A stretch of DNA of 64,000 nucleotides from Bacillus inaquosorum KCTC 13429 (GCF_000332645.1 NZ_AMXN01000001.1:620001-684000); one strand, 5' to 3'; positions 10,676 to 19,781 are shown, numbered from the stretch's first letter. The notes: generated by a model not told the origin, from the sequence alone. Made by a program: numbers and translations.

Positions 10676-11041
10676 TCACTTTTTATGTTTTTCCTTCTCT
10701 ATTTCATGCTCTATTCTCGTGATTTGGCGTCTTATGGAATATACGTCGCCCTCTAATGAATGGATTTTTCCTTCTATGCTTTCGATGATTCCGCTGACTT
10801 GTTCGCTTTTGATTTGACGATATGCTTTGTTCATTTCTTCACGAATATCTTCAAACCGCTCAGCATGCGTTCCTCTCCATGCCTCCCGGTTAAGATGAGG
10901 CCGATGAATGAGATGCTGGGCCTCAGAAAAATCGTGTTTGATTTGCCTGATTTCTTGCAGCACTCGTTTTAACTGATGGATCTGTTCCTGTTTTTCATGT
11001 AAGTCGGCTTTTACCGAATGTAACAACATTTCACTATGCAT
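10676..11041 (-). CDS. yxiB: YxiB, DUF5082-type WXG-like partner of the LXG toxin
   Basis: Starting at the ATG at 11041 (ribosome-binding site CGAGGTG eight bases upstream) the protein has 121 residues. A longer in-frame start at 11077 exists but lacks a good site. It is mostly coiled coil, with a WRGTHAERF turn near residue 60 that resembles the W-x-G bend of type VII substrates, and a Lys/Glu-rich end (HEIEKEKHKK). It is first in yxiB-yxiC-yxiD and probably serves with YxiC as a targeting partner of the toxin. Confidence 0.75.
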   Translation of the reverse strand: MHSEMLLHSVKADLHEKQEQIHQLKRVLQEIRQIKHDFSEAQHLIHRPHLNREAWRGTHAERFEDIREEMNKAYRQIKSEQVSGIIESIEGKIHSLEGDVYSIRRQITRIEHEIEKEKHKK

Positions 11042-11350
11042 TCCGCAACACCTCGTGTTTCTATCAAACTGTGTCAATTCTTGACAATACAGACTATTTT
11101 CATATTACATGATGGGTCATATTGGATAAATAGGTAAAAAGGTTTGTCTTGCAGAGAATATAGATAAGTATATTTATCTATCATCCTTTTCATTTCACTT
11201 TTCTGCGAGTGAAATCGAGCTTACACATGACTATAAGTGTAGGTACAATTATCCTCATTTGATGCGCGATGCCATTTACAAATATCTGTTACCTATAGTC
11301 AATAATAATGATAAAATTATGATATCTATCTAAATATGGAGAGAGAAAAA
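11042..11350 (+). promoter_or_regulatory. Intergenic region: dyads and promoter for the helicase gene
   Basis: This 309-bp gap holds three things I can support. TAGATAA/TTATCTA is a perfect 7-bp-arm dyad at 11161-11180. ATTTCACT/AGTGAAAT is a second dyad at 11192-11215. A sigma-A-like promoter, TTACCT (11289-11294) and TAAAAT (11312-11317) with 17-bp spacing, would give a leader of about 27 nt. The dyads lack T-runs, so they look more like operators than terminators. A yxiB promoter on the minus strand near 11050-11085 is possible but weak. Confidence 0.45.
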
Positions 11351-14300
11351 ATGAAAAAAAACAGTGGTTTTCATGAAGAATTGCAAGATAAGCATAAGCT
11401 TTATCCGGTAGAACATCGTTTTCAGCCTGTTTTACCGAAAGAATATACGGAAATTTTAACTTTACATATAGCAAAACAATTTGGCGAAAAAATCAAAACG
11501 CTTGTTCATCACGGACAACATAATCAGGCAGTTGAATTAACCCAAAAAATATCTTCTGATCTTGGTAATGATACTGCCTTTGCAATACCACTTTCTTCAG
11601 TTCTTTATCATGTAGGTGACCTGGATCTTCCTGTGTCGGAGCACTTTTCGCTATCACGGTTGAACCTACTCGGAAACCATAGAGCGGATGATAATTTTTT
11701 TAAAACATTAAAGAATGAAATGTTAACTGCTGATCGTGTGGATTTTATGGTCAGTTTTACAAGATGGTCTGGCGTCCAACTTCTTATTCCACCACTACAA
11801 GAGCTCAATAAACGTAATGTGCCTGTTCGTATTATCACATCAACATATATGGGAATTACTGAACCTAAAGCCCTTAAACAACTCATGCAATTTCAAAATG
11901 TCGACTTAAGAATTGTGAATGATTACCGTCAATCTTTTCATACAAAAGCTTATTTATTTGAACGTCTTTCAGGGCAACATAGTGTCATTATTGGATCATC
12001 AAATCTTTCGCAATCCGCTCTGACCACTGGGTATGAGCTAAATGCGAGAATACCTGATACAAAATATCTTCCTATTTTTCAACAAACAAAAGATGTCTTT
12101 AATAAAGTATGGCTCGAAAAAACACAACCGGTCGATGACCAGTTCTTAAAAGCTTATGAAGAATTTCAAGCAGCTAATCACAAAATGAGCGCGTCTCTCG
12201 TCTCTCAAAACTCTCTTTACCAAACAAAAATACAACCTAATGCCATGCAAGAAATAGCGCTTAAAAACCTCAAGAAAACGAGAGAACAAGGTGAGGAAAA
12301 GGCTGTTATTATCGCTGCAACTGGTACAGGAAAAACATATCTTGCAGCATTTGATTTTTCCGAATATCAACCAAAAAAATATCTTTTTATCGCTCATCGT
12401 GAGGAGTTACTAACTAAAGCCATTGAAACATTTGAAAAAGTCACAAATGACCATGATAACTTTGGATTGTTAACTGGATGGAAAAAAGAATGGAATAAAA
12501 GGTTTTTATTTAGCACAGTTCAAACCTTGTATAAAGAAGAAACATTAAAACGGTTTGCACCAGATGAATTTGATTACATTGTCATTGACGAGTTTCATCA
12601 TGCAGAAGCCTCTACCTATCAATCAGTGTTGAATTACTTTAAACCTAAATTCTTATTAGGATTAACTGCAACTCCAGAACGTTTAGACGGTAAAGATGTA
12701 CTTGAAATCTGCAATCATAATGTTGTCTATGAAATCCGCCTTCGAGATGCGTTAGAAGCTGAATTGCTTGCCCCATTTCATTATTTTGGAATTCCGGATC
12801 ATACTGTTGATTACAATAAAGTAAAAATAACAAACGGGGTCTACGATGAACGTTCATTGGTCAATCATTTGAAAAATCATGAGCGAGTCGATTATGTAAT
12901 AAAGATGATAAACATGTACGGTTTTCACGGAGAAAAAATGTGTGGGTTGGGCTTCTGTACTAACGTTGAACATGCCCAATATATGAGCCAAGAATTTAAT
13001 CAATTAGGATTCCATACAACTTATTTAACAGGGCAAGATTCCTCAGCACAACGTCAGAAAGTGATTAGAGAACTTGAAGATCCGCATCATAGTTTAGAAC
13101 TGATTTTCACAGTAGATATTTTTAATGAAGGCATTGATATACCAAAATTAAACTTACTGCTTTTTTTGAGGCCAACTGAGTCACCAACCATATTTATTCA
13201 ACAGTTAGGAAGAGGATTAAGAAAGGCTGATGATAAAGAGTTTGTAACGGTACTAGATTTTATAGGAAACTATCAAAAATCATTTGTCATACCGCTAGCC
13301 CTTTCTGGACAAACAAGTCAAAAATCGTTTGATAAAGATTCGTTGCGAGTTGCAGTTACCCATGAGTTTGCAGACTTACCAGGTGGATCTTATGTAGATC
13401 TTGCATCTGTAACGAAGAAAGAGATTTTACACAAAATTGATAGTATTAAACTAAATTCAGCAGCTATGCTAAAAACATTATATTATCAATTTAAACGAGA
13501 TATTGGGCGTTCCCCAGAGCTACTTGATTTTCTTTATTCAGATCAAGCTCCAAGGCTTACCTTTTTTATAAAAAAATATAAGTCTTGGGTCGAAACGAAA
13601 AGAAAAATGGATGACCTTCATTCTTTAGATAAAGAAGTATTAAATGATTCGTTAGTTCTAAGAATGGTATCCTGGTTAGAGCAACAGTTTCCGATTAAGT
13701 GGCCTTATGATTTATTAGTGTTACAATGTGGATTTAATATACAAAGAATCACTGTAGATGATGTTAAAAAGTCTTTAGAAGATACATTTCATTTACAAAT
13801 CAAAAATACTAATATACACGACAACTTGATTAAACGATCTATGGAGCGTTTAGCCACACCACATAAGAAACAACAATGGAGTTTTGGTACAGTGGAGGAA
13901 AATACGTTCATACTACAATCAAATATTATTGAACGTTTATGCCATCCTCAGTTTGGTCCTTATATTAAGGAGCGTATCCAATATGGTTTAACCGAATTTA
14001 GACGTATGAATAATATAGAAGCACTTTTATCTAGTGAACTACAACTCACCTTGTATCAAACATATACTAGAAATGAACTCATACATTTATTTCAATCAAC
14101 TGATCAAGAGGGAACGTGGCGAGAAGGAGTAAGGAGAGTTAACAATAACTACTTAATTTTTATCACATTAAATAAATCTGAAAAATTTGAGGACCATTTA
14201 TTATATAAAGATTACTTTATAGATCCCCATCATTTTCACTGGCAAAGTCAAAATCAAACATCACATGATTCTCCTGTAGGTCAGAATTTTATTAACCATA

Positions 14301-14485
14301 GACAAAAAGAATATAAAATACATCTTTTCGTACGTAAATTTAGCGAAATGCATGACATCACCTTACCTTTTATTTATCTAGGTAAAGTTGATTACGTATC
14401 AAGCAATGGGGACAAACCTATGAATGTAATATGGAAGCTCCATCAGCCTGTCCCAGAAAACTTGTATGTTGATTTAATTAACTAG
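11351..14485 (+). CDS. PLD nuclease - SF2 helicase - DUF3427 protein, putative defence effector
   Basis: The product has 1044 residues from the ATG at 11351, chosen because GGAGAGAGAAAAA lies in front of it; an ATG 15 bp upstream is embedded in that site. An N-terminal region of about 100 residues is followed by a phospholipase-D-like nuclease domain (about 110-260) with HTKAYLF at His197 and GSSNLS at 215-220. The SF2 helicase core follows: Walker A GTGKT (325-329), DEFH box (413-416), TATPERLDG (about 438-446) and motif VI QQLGRGLRKA (617-626). The end, about 790-1044, carries DUF3427 hallmarks such as FITLNKSEKF, FHWQSQNQTS and GKVDYVSSNGDKPMNVIW. Related proteins occur in restriction- and defence-like contexts; the reaction is unknown. 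It is AT-rich against its neighbours, interrupts the yxiB-abn2 order and overlaps the convergent NUDIX gene by 12 bp. Confidence 0.85.
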   Translation: MKKNSGFHEELQDKHKLYPVEHRFQPVLPKEYTEILTLHIAKQFGEKIKTLVHHGQHNQAVELTQKISSDLGNDTAFAIPLSSVLYHVGDLDLPVSEHFSLSRLNLLGNHRADDNFFKTLKNEMLTADRVDFMVSFTRWSGVQLLIPPLQELNKRNVPVRIITSTYMGITEPKALKQLMQFQNVDLRIVNDYRQSFHTKAYLFERLSGQHSVIIGSSNLSQSALTTGYELNARIPDTKYLPIFQQTKDVFNKVWLEKTQPVDDQFLKAYEEFQAANHKMSASLVSQNSLYQTKIQPNAMQEIALKNLKKTREQGEEKAVIIAATGTGKTYLAAFDFSEYQPKKYLFIAHREELLTKAIETFEKVTNDHDNFGLLTGWKKEWNKRFLFSTVQTLYKEETLKRFAPDEFDYIVIDEFHHAEASTYQSVLNYFKPKFLLGLTATPERLDGKDVLEICNHNVVYEIRLRDALEAELLAPFHYFGIPDHTVDYNKVKITNGVYDERSLVNHLKNHERVDYVIKMINMYGFHGEKMCGLGFCTNVEHAQYMSQEFNQLGFHTTYLTGQDSSAQRQKVIRELEDPHHSLELIFTVDIFNEGIDIPKLNLLLFLRPTESPTIFIQQLGRGLRKADDKEFVTVLDFIGNYQKSFVIPLALSGQTSQKSFDKDSLRVAVTHEFADLPGGSYVDLASVTKKEILHKIDSIKLNSAAMLKTLYYQFKRDIGRSPELLDFLYSDQAPRLTFFIKKYKSWVETKRKMDDLHSLDKEVLNDSLVLRMVSWLEQQFPIKWPYDLLVLQCGFNIQRITVDDVKKSLEDTFHLQIKNTNIHDNLIKRSMERLATPHKKQQWSFGTVEENTFILQSNIIERLCHPQFGPYIKERIQYGLTEFRRMNNIEALLSSELQLTLYQTYTRNELIHLFQSTDQEGTWREGVRRVNNNYLIFITLNKSEKFEDHLLYKDYFIDPHHFHWQSQNQTSHDSPVGQNFINHRQKEYKIHLFVRKFSEMHDITLPFIYLGKVDYVSSNGDKPMNVIWKLHQPVPENLYVDLIN

Positions 14486-14863
14486 TGCATTTACAGTTGG
14501 AATATCAGCAGGTGCCCATTCAAGTGACTCAAGTTCACTCACGGGCACCCATCTGAGTTCCGCATGTTCTTGGGCAACAGGTTCACCCTCTACAATTTTC
14601 GCTTGAATAGAAATCAAATTAACAACGACTTTCTCATATTCGTGATGAATGTCAGCGATAATTTCACCTGCTTCAATTTTACAACAAAGCTCCTCATGAA
14701 TTTCCCTCACAAGAGCTTCTCGTGCATTCTCTCCCTCTTCAAGTTTCCCTCCTGGGAATTCCCATAGATTAGCCAAAGACATGGTTGGCGAACGAAGTGC
14801 ACATAAAATCATATCTCTATCGTTTTGAATCACTGCTGCAGCAACTTTGATTGTTTTTTTCAA
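14474..14863 (-). CDS. NUDIX hydrolase, MutT-like (deoxy)nucleoside triphosphate pyrophosphohydrolase
   Basis: The product has 129 residues from a TTG start (14861-14863) with AAGGGAG eight bases upstream. The NUDIX box lies at residues 39-61: G39-x5-E45-x7-R53-E54-I-H-E57-E58. The catalytic REIHEE glutamates are intact, but the conserved glycine after EEL is Cys60. The approach strand LWEFPGGK is typical of MutT/8-oxo-dGTPase-type enzymes, which cleave damaged or modified nucleotides. Its stop codon lies inside the last codons of the helicase gene on the other strand, a tail-to-tail overlap that ties the two genes together. Whether it serves nucleotide sanitation or the helicase system cannot be told from sequence. 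Confidence 0.85.
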   Translation of the reverse strand: MKKTIKVAAAVIQNDRDMILCALRSPTMSLANLWEFPGGKLEEGENAREALVREIHEELCCKIEAGEIIADIHHEYEKVVVNLISIQAKIVEGEPVAQEHAELRWVPVSELESLEWAPADIPTVNALVN

Positions 14864-14940
14864 TAGATTTCTCCCTTTCTGATAAATATTTTTCTTGCCT
14901 CATATTAATACTATGGATTCTAAAGTAAAGAAGCAATGAA

Positions 14941-14963
14941 AAAACGCCTTCCCTCGAAGGCGT
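14941..14963. terminator. Terminator after abn2
   Basis: AAAACGCCTT and AAGGCGTTT form a strong stem around CCCTCG, 10 bp beyond the abn2 stop, with an A/T-rich flank on the abn2-distal side. Confidence 0.75.
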
Positions 14964-14972
14964 TTCTCCATC

Positions 14973-16391
14973 TTATTTAGATCCCCAAACAGCCTCACCG
15001 CTGCCATTCAACACACTAAACGTCATCACGTTCTTCTCTCTCACCGAATCCCACTGGCGTAAAAATACGCCATTATACTTCTTGCCAGCTAACGTAAGTT
15101 CAGCTGTATTCTTTCCGGTGTTCTGCCATGTTCCGGTCATTTCCCCGGAAATGGTGTGGTTTTTGTTGAGTTTGATGTTGATGGTTTTTTTGATGTCAGC
15201 CGAGATGTCTTTTCCGTGCTGGATGAGCTTGTAAGTTCCTGTGATGTCTTTTTGTTTTACATCTTTCAGTGTTTCACCTGCGTAACGATATGGCGCTGCT
15301 ACCGGCCAGCCGTCCTTGTTCATGAACATTTGGTGGACTCTGACTTCGTGTTCTTCACCTCTTCCCGGGAAGCGGGTGTGGAAGATTAAATAGGAGCGTC
15401 CGGTTTTTTCGTCATAGTATGCGGAGTTGTGGCCTGGTGAGACGTAGCCGGTTCCTTTTTCATTTTCTGTTTCAAATGAATAGCTGCCCATGAGTTTGAC
15501 GCCGTATGGTTCGATGGAGCGGTCGTCGAAGAATGTGCCTTCTTTGCCGCGGACGTCAAGCATTGGATTGCCTTCTGCATCATAGTAAGGGCCGTCCGGT
15601 TTCTTGGAGCGGGCCACACGAATGTTATAGCCGCCTGTTGCATCGAGACCGCCATATGATAGGTATAAGTAGTAGTATTTGGTGTCTGGATTGTAGAGAA
15701 CATACGGGCCTTCGATTCTGCTGTGGTTGCCGCCGAGCAGTTTTTTCCCGTATCCCTGTCCAGGAAGCGGGAAGCCTGTTTTCGGATTCATTTCAAGAAT
15801 GAAAATGCCGCCTGAGTATGATCCGTACACCATCCATAGCTTTCCGTTTTGATCAAAGAAGGTATGCGGGTCGACGACATTCGGATGTTTGGTTGCGTCA
15901 TACGGTGTTCCATCGCTGCTTGTGCCTTCCATGCCTGATTTCAAAAAGATGCCTTTGTTTTTATATGGTCCTTCGATGTTATCAGCGACGGCAACACCCA
16001 TGGCGGATCTTGGCGAATCGCCGCGGCAGGCATTGTAGTACATGTAGTATTTGCCATCCGCCAGCTGCGTGACGTCAGCAGCCCAAAGGGTATTGGATTG
16101 CGCCCATTCGAAGGTATCTTTTAATTCTTCATAGACATTTGGAATAAGTGGGTTGTCGTTGCTTACGCTGGTGGTCAGCTGCTGCCATTGCATGAGGTCA
16201 TTCGTTTTTGCTGAAGCGAGATGAGATCCAAAAACATAAAAGGTGCCGTTTGTCTCAATGATGGAAGGATCATGGACGCTGACTTCTGTAAATATTGGTT
16301 TTCCTGCTTTTTGCGCATAGACGGAGTTTGGCAGGGTGAAGGCCATGATAAGGGCTGCCAGAAAACATACACGGAACAATCGGTTGAACAT
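14973..16391 (-). CDS. abn2: Abn2 (YxiA), secreted endo-1,5-alpha-L-arabinanase, GH43
   Basis: The product has 472 residues, three more than I remember for the strain 168 protein. A Sec signal peptide (MFNRLFRVCFLAALIMAF to VYA, cut near residue 26) directs it outside. The GH43 beta-propeller shows all three catalytic acids: Asp41 in VHDPSI, Asp174 in VVDPHTFF and Glu227 in SRIEGPYV. The offset of three reproduces the 38/171/224 triad as I remember it for Abn2. A C-terminal beta-barrel domain (about 380-472) is typical of this larger subtype. It degrades branched and linear arabinan to arabino-oligosaccharides. A near-consensus cre sits just upstream of the ATG. Confidence 0.92.
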   Translation of the reverse strand: MFNRLFRVCFLAALIMAFTLPNSVYAQKAGKPIFTEVSVHDPSIIETNGTFYVFGSHLASAKTNDLMQWQQLTTSVSNDNPLIPNVYEELKDTFEWAQSNTLWAADVTQLADGKYYMYYNACRGDSPRSAMGVAVADNIEGPYKNKGIFLKSGMEGTSSDGTPYDATKHPNVVDPHTFFDQNGKLWMVYGSYSGGIFILEMNPKTGFPLPGQGYGKKLLGGNHSRIEGPYVLYNPDTKYYYLYLSYGGLDATGGYNIRVARSKKPDGPYYDAEGNPMLDVRGKEGTFFDDRSIEPYGVKLMGSYSFETENEKGTGYVSPGHNSAYYDEKTGRSYLIFHTRFPGRGEEHEVRVHQMFMNKDGWPVAAPYRYAGETLKDVKQKDITGTYKLIQHGKDISADIKKTINIKLNKNHTISGEMTGTWQNTGKNTAELTLAGKKYNGVFLRQWDSVREKNVMTFSVLNGSGEAVWGSK

Positions 16392-16423
16392 CTAAACAAT
16401 TCGCCTCACTTTTTTATTAAATT

Positions 16424-16437
16424 TTTAAGCGCTTACA
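16424..16437 (-). promoter_or_regulatory. cre site upstream of abn2
   Basis: The minus strand TGTAAGCGCTTAAA matches TGWAANCGNTNWCA at all fixed positions except the next to last. It lies 33 bp before the abn2 start, where bound CcpA would act as a roadblock or hinder initiation. Confidence 0.7.
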
Positions 16438-16463
16438 TTTCTCTATGAAGAAACACCGGCCCG

Positions 16464-17452
16464 CTATGAAGGGCGGATGTTTTCATATTCAAACGGGTAG
16501 GTGATTCCCCACTGTTCTCTGACATTGTCCATAATGCTCATGACATCAAGGGAGAGACTGATGGTCTGGCTGCCTGTTTGGTGCAGGACTGCTGCTTGCA
16601 TATCCTCTACTTCATAGTTCAACCCTTTTGCCGTTTCTCCTTCTTCAATCAACTCTGTTTTTCCATCTGCGTACGTAATGACGGCTTTGTCCGGCCTTGT
16701 AAAGTCGTCGACTGTGATCAAGCCCTTTTCTCCGGCAACTACGCCTCTTTTTGGCATTTTCGCCCTCATTGTCAGCGATATGACAGCTATTTCGTTGTGG
16801 TGTTTTTTAGGATCATGCCTGACTGCTCGTCTACACCTGTGTCAGCCGGCTTGGCCGTGCTGAGGATCTCATTCGGCTGGCTCGTGAGAAAATACCTTGC
16901 GAAAGCGAGCGCATAGGCTCCCGTGTCTAACAGTGCGCCGCCAGCCAGTTCTTTATTAAAGAATCGGTTAGTGACGTCGTATGGTTTGCGCGTTCCGAAG
17001 GAGACTTGAACCATTTTAAGAGGCCCAATGCGACCCTCCTTTACGATCTCACGGAGTTTTTTATAAAGCGGCATATGGTAGATGGTCATCGCTTCAGACA
17101 CAATAAGCTGTTTTTCTTTGGCTATGTCTATGATCTCCTTTAGCTGCCTCGCATTGACGGTAATCGCCTTCTCACAAAGAACATGCTTGTGATGCTGAAG
17201 GCTTTTCATCATATATTCATAGTGGTTTGAATGCGGAGTGGCAATGTAGACAATATCGACATTCTCATCTTGCAGCAGTTCTTCATAGCTGCCGTATGCT
17301 TTTTCGACATGATGCTCCTTGGCGAACGCCTTGGCTTTATCCAAGCTTCGTGACCCTGCAGCATAGACTGTTCCATTTACTTCTATCAGCGCTTTGGCGA
17401 AATCTGATGCAATTGCGCCAAGACCGATGATTCCCCAATTTAAGCTCTTCAC
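16464..17452 (-). pseudogene. Frameshifted Gfo/Idh/MocA-family oxidoreductase
   Basis: Two adjacent frames together read as one protein of about 327 residues. The N-terminal frame (16787-17452) begins MKSLNWGIIGLGAIASDFA with the NAD-binding GLGAIA loop, and carries the LCEKAITVNARQ lysine motif and ALLDTGAYAL. It stops after MILKNTTTK. The other frame continues exactly with HNEIAVISLTMRAKMPKRG and GLITVDDFTRPDKAVITYADG to FEYENIRPS. A single-base change near 16790-16800 would restore the gene. Family members oxidise sugars or inositols. I do not recall this gene between abn2 and hutP in strain 168. A sequencing error is possible because everything else is intact. Confidence 0.82.
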
Positions 17453-17618
17453 TGGAATTCGCTCCTCTTCTATTGAAATTTATATCTAGAGTACGACAGC
17501 CGCCGCCCCCACTCCTGTCTGGCTACTGTGTGCAATGTGCTGAAAGAAAACCCGTCCTGCTTTCTCTGTCATGCTATTACAATAGCAATCTAACTTGTTA
17601 AAGACTGTAAAAAACCTT

Positions 17619-17650
17619 TTGACTTCTGCTGCTGAACCAATTAATATAAT
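17619..17650 (+). promoter_or_regulatory. hut operon promoter
   Basis: TTGACT (17619-17624) is followed after 17 bp by TAATAT (17642-17647); an overlapping TATAAT (17645-17650) would be 20 bp away. Either way this gives a leader of about 30 nt before hutP. It is the only sigma-A-like element in the 230-bp gap. Confidence 0.65.
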
Positions 17651-17686
17651 ACTCAGTTAATAGTTATCAGAATTTTTAGGAATTGA

Positions 17687-18142
17687 GTGATTCATATGAC
17701 ACTGCACAAAGAGCGCCGGATCGGCCGGCTGTCTGTTCTTCTGCTGCTGAATGAAGCGGAAGAAAGCACACAGGTCGGGGAGCTGGAGCGAGATGGATGG
17801 AAAGTCTGTCTCGGCAAGGTAGGATCAATGGACGCGCATAAAGTAGTAGCCGCAATTGAAACCGCTTCCAAAAAGAGCGGTGTCATTCAATCTGAGGGCT
17901 ATCGCGAGTCACATGCGCTTTATCATGCGACGATGGAGGCTTTGCATGGCGTGACCAGAGGTGAAATGCTGCTTGGATCGCTGCTTCGGACGGTTGGCCT
18001 GAGGTTTGCCGTTTTGAGGGGAAATCCTTATGAAAGTGAAGCGGAGGGCGATTGGATTGCTGTCTCGCTTTACGGAACAATCGGGGCGCCGATTAAAGGT
18101 CTTGAGCATGAGACATTCGGCGTTGGAATCAATCACATATGA
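17687..18142 (+). CDS. hutP: HutP, histidine- and Mg-dependent antiterminator of the hut operon
   Basis: The product has 151 residues from the GTG at 17687, spaced six bases from AGGA. Starting at the ATG at 17696 gives the 148-residue form used in structural numbering, with the Mg ligands His73 and His77 in ESHALYHATM. HutP is a hexameric RNA-binding protein: with L-histidine and Mg it binds UAG repeats in the hut leader and disrupts the terminator that follows its own gene. That terminator and the UAG triplets are visible directly downstream (18152-18207). It is the first gene of hutPHUIGM. Confidence 0.95.
   Translation: MIHMTLHKERRIGRLSVLLLLNEAEESTQVGELERDGWKVCLGKVGSMDAHKVVAAIETASKKSGVIQSEGYRESHALYHATMEALHGVTRGEMLLGSLLRTVGLRFAVLRGNPYESEAEGDWIAVSLYGTIGAPIKGLEHETFGVGINHI
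17857..17870 (+). promoter_or_regulatory. cre site inside hutP
   Basis: TGAAACCGCTTCCA agrees with TGWAANCGNTNWCA at every position. It lies about 200 bp downstream of the promoter, consistent with the intragenic CcpA roadblock known for hut catabolite repression. Confidence 0.85.
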
Positions 18143-18151
18143 AACAGCCCA

Positions 18152-18212
18152 TAGATCTTAGACGATAGGGGGCTATGCGTGAAATCAAATGTTCACAGCA
18201 TAGCCCCTTTTT
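18152..18212 (+). promoter_or_regulatory. HutP-binding UAG triplets and regulated terminator
   Basis: Three TAG triplets at 18152-18154, 18159-18161 and 18166-18168 are each separated by exactly four bases. They lead straight into the stem GGGGCTATGC (18169-18178) / GCATAGCCCC (18198-18207) followed by five T. A fourth TAG lies in the 3' arm (18201-18203). This is the HutP-controlled terminator between hutP and hutH. Confidence 0.93.
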
Positions 18213-18254
18213 GTATGGGTGCTTTACCAAAGTAAAGAAAAAGGAGTTGGGCTT

Positions 18255-19781
18255 ATGGTGACTTTAGACGGTTCTTCATTGACAACAGTGGACGTTGCTC
18301 GTGTGCTATTTGACTTTGAAGAGGCAGCGGCTTCCGAGGAAAGTATGGAGCGCGTGAAGAAAAGCAGAGCGGCAGTGGAGCGGATTGTTCACGAAGAAAA
18401 GACAATATACGGCATCACCACCGGATTTGGCAAATTCAGTGATGTCCTGATTCAGAAAGAAGACTCGGCGGCGCTGCAGCTGAATTTAATCCTTTCACAT
18501 GCCTGCGGTGTCGGCGATCCTTTTCCTGAGTGTGTTTCTCGGGCCATGCTGCTTTTGCGCGCCAATGCGCTGTTAAAGGGTTTTTCCGGTGTACGTGCGG
18601 AGCTGATTGAACAATTACTTGCTTTTTTAAATAAACGCGTCCATCCTGTCATTCCACAGCAGGGATCACTTGGCGCAAGCGGGGATCTGGCGCCGCTTTC
18701 CCATCTGGCGCTTGCGCTGATCGGGCAAGGAGAAGTCTTTTTTGAGGGGGAGAGAATGCCGGCAATGACGGGATTGAAAAAAGCCGGTATTCAGCCGGTA
18801 ACACTGACATCCAAGGAAGGGCTTGCCTTGATTAACGGGACTCAGGCCATGACTGCTATGGGTGTGGTCGCATACATTGAAGCAGAAAAACTAGCCTATC
18901 AAACCGAACGCATTGCCAGCTTAACGATTGAAGGGCTGCGAGGAATTATAGATGCATTTGACGAGGATATTCACGCAGCCCGCGGCTATCAGGAGCAGAT
19001 CGATGTCGCAGAACGAATTCGTTTTTATCTATCTGACAGCAGCCTGACTACCTCTCAAGGAGAACTGCGGGTCCAGGATGCATATTCATTGCGCTGTATT
19101 CCGCAAGTACACGGTGCGACTTGGCAGACATTAGGCTATGTCAAAGAAAAATTAGAAATTGAAATGAATGCAGCTACGGACAACCCTCTCATTTTCAATG
19201 ATGGTGACAAAGTCATTTCTGGCGGAAACTTTCACGGACAGCCGATCGCCTTTGCCATGGATTTTCTAAAAATCGCAATTTCAGAGCTTGCGAATATCGC
19301 AGAACGCAGGATCGAACGCCTTGTGAATCCGCAGCTGAATGACCTGCCGCCGTTCCTAAGCCCTCATCCCGGTCTGCAATCCGGTGCAATGATCATGCAG
19401 TATGCCGCGGCCTCACTTGTTTCTGAAAATAAAACACTGGCCCATCCTGCGAGTGTGGATTCTATTCCGTCATCCGCCAACCAAGAAGACCATGTCAGCA
19501 TGGGAACCATCGCTGCGCGGCATGCTTATCAGGTGATCGTGAATACAAGAAGAGTCATTGCGATCGAGGCGATTTGCGCATTGCAGGCGGTTGAATACAG
19601 AGGCATAGAACATGCTGCGTCCTATACCAAACAGCTTTTTCAAGAAATGAGAAAAGTCGTGCCGTCCATTCAGCAGGACCGTGTTTTTTCCTATGACATT
19701 GAACGCTTGACTGACTGGCTCAAAAAGGAATCTTTATTACCTGATTATCAGAATGAAGAACTGAGGGGGATGAACATATGA
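18255..19781 (+). CDS. hutH: HutH, histidine ammonia-lyase
   Basis: The product has 508 residues, starting at the ATG in [13 protein letters not shown] behind AAAGGAGTTGGGCTT; twelve upstream codons in frame are not needed. It converts L-histidine to trans-urocanate and ammonia, the first step of histidine use. The autocatalytic MIO cofactor arises from Ala141-Ser142-Gly143 in [14 protein letters not shown], and the other family blocks ([28 protein letters not shown]) are intact. Its stop overlaps the hutU start (ATGA). Expression depends on HutP read-through at 18169-18212. Confidence 0.96.
   Translation: MVTLDGSSLTTVDVARVLFDFEEAAASEESMERVKKSRAAVERIVHEEKTIYGITTGFGKFSDVLIQKEDSAALQLNLILSHACGVGDPFPECVSRAMLLLRANALLKGFSGVRAELIEQLLAFLNKRVHPVIPQQGSLGASGDLAPLSHLALALIGQGEVFFEGERMPAMTGLKKAGIQPVTLTSKEGLALINGTQAMTAMGVVAYIEAEKLAYQTERIASLTIEGLRGIIDAFDEDIHAARGYQEQIDVAERIRFYLSDSSLTTSQGELRVQDAYSLRCIPQVHGATWQTLGYVKEKLEIEMNAATDNPLIFNDGDKVISGGNFHGQPIAFAMDFLKIAISELANIAERRIERLVNPQLNDLPPFLSPHPGLQSGAMIMQYAAASLVSENKTLAHPASVDSIPSSANQEDHVSMGTIAARHAYQVIVNTRRVIAIEAICALQAVEYRGIEHAASYTKQLFQEMRKVVPSIQQDRVFSYDIERLTDWLKKESLLPDYQNEELRGMNI

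Noticed and set aside
16787-17452. Treating the 221-residue oxidoreductase frame as an intact short gene
   Set aside because: The missing C-terminal part is present in the adjacent frame immediately downstream, so a frameshift is the simpler reading.
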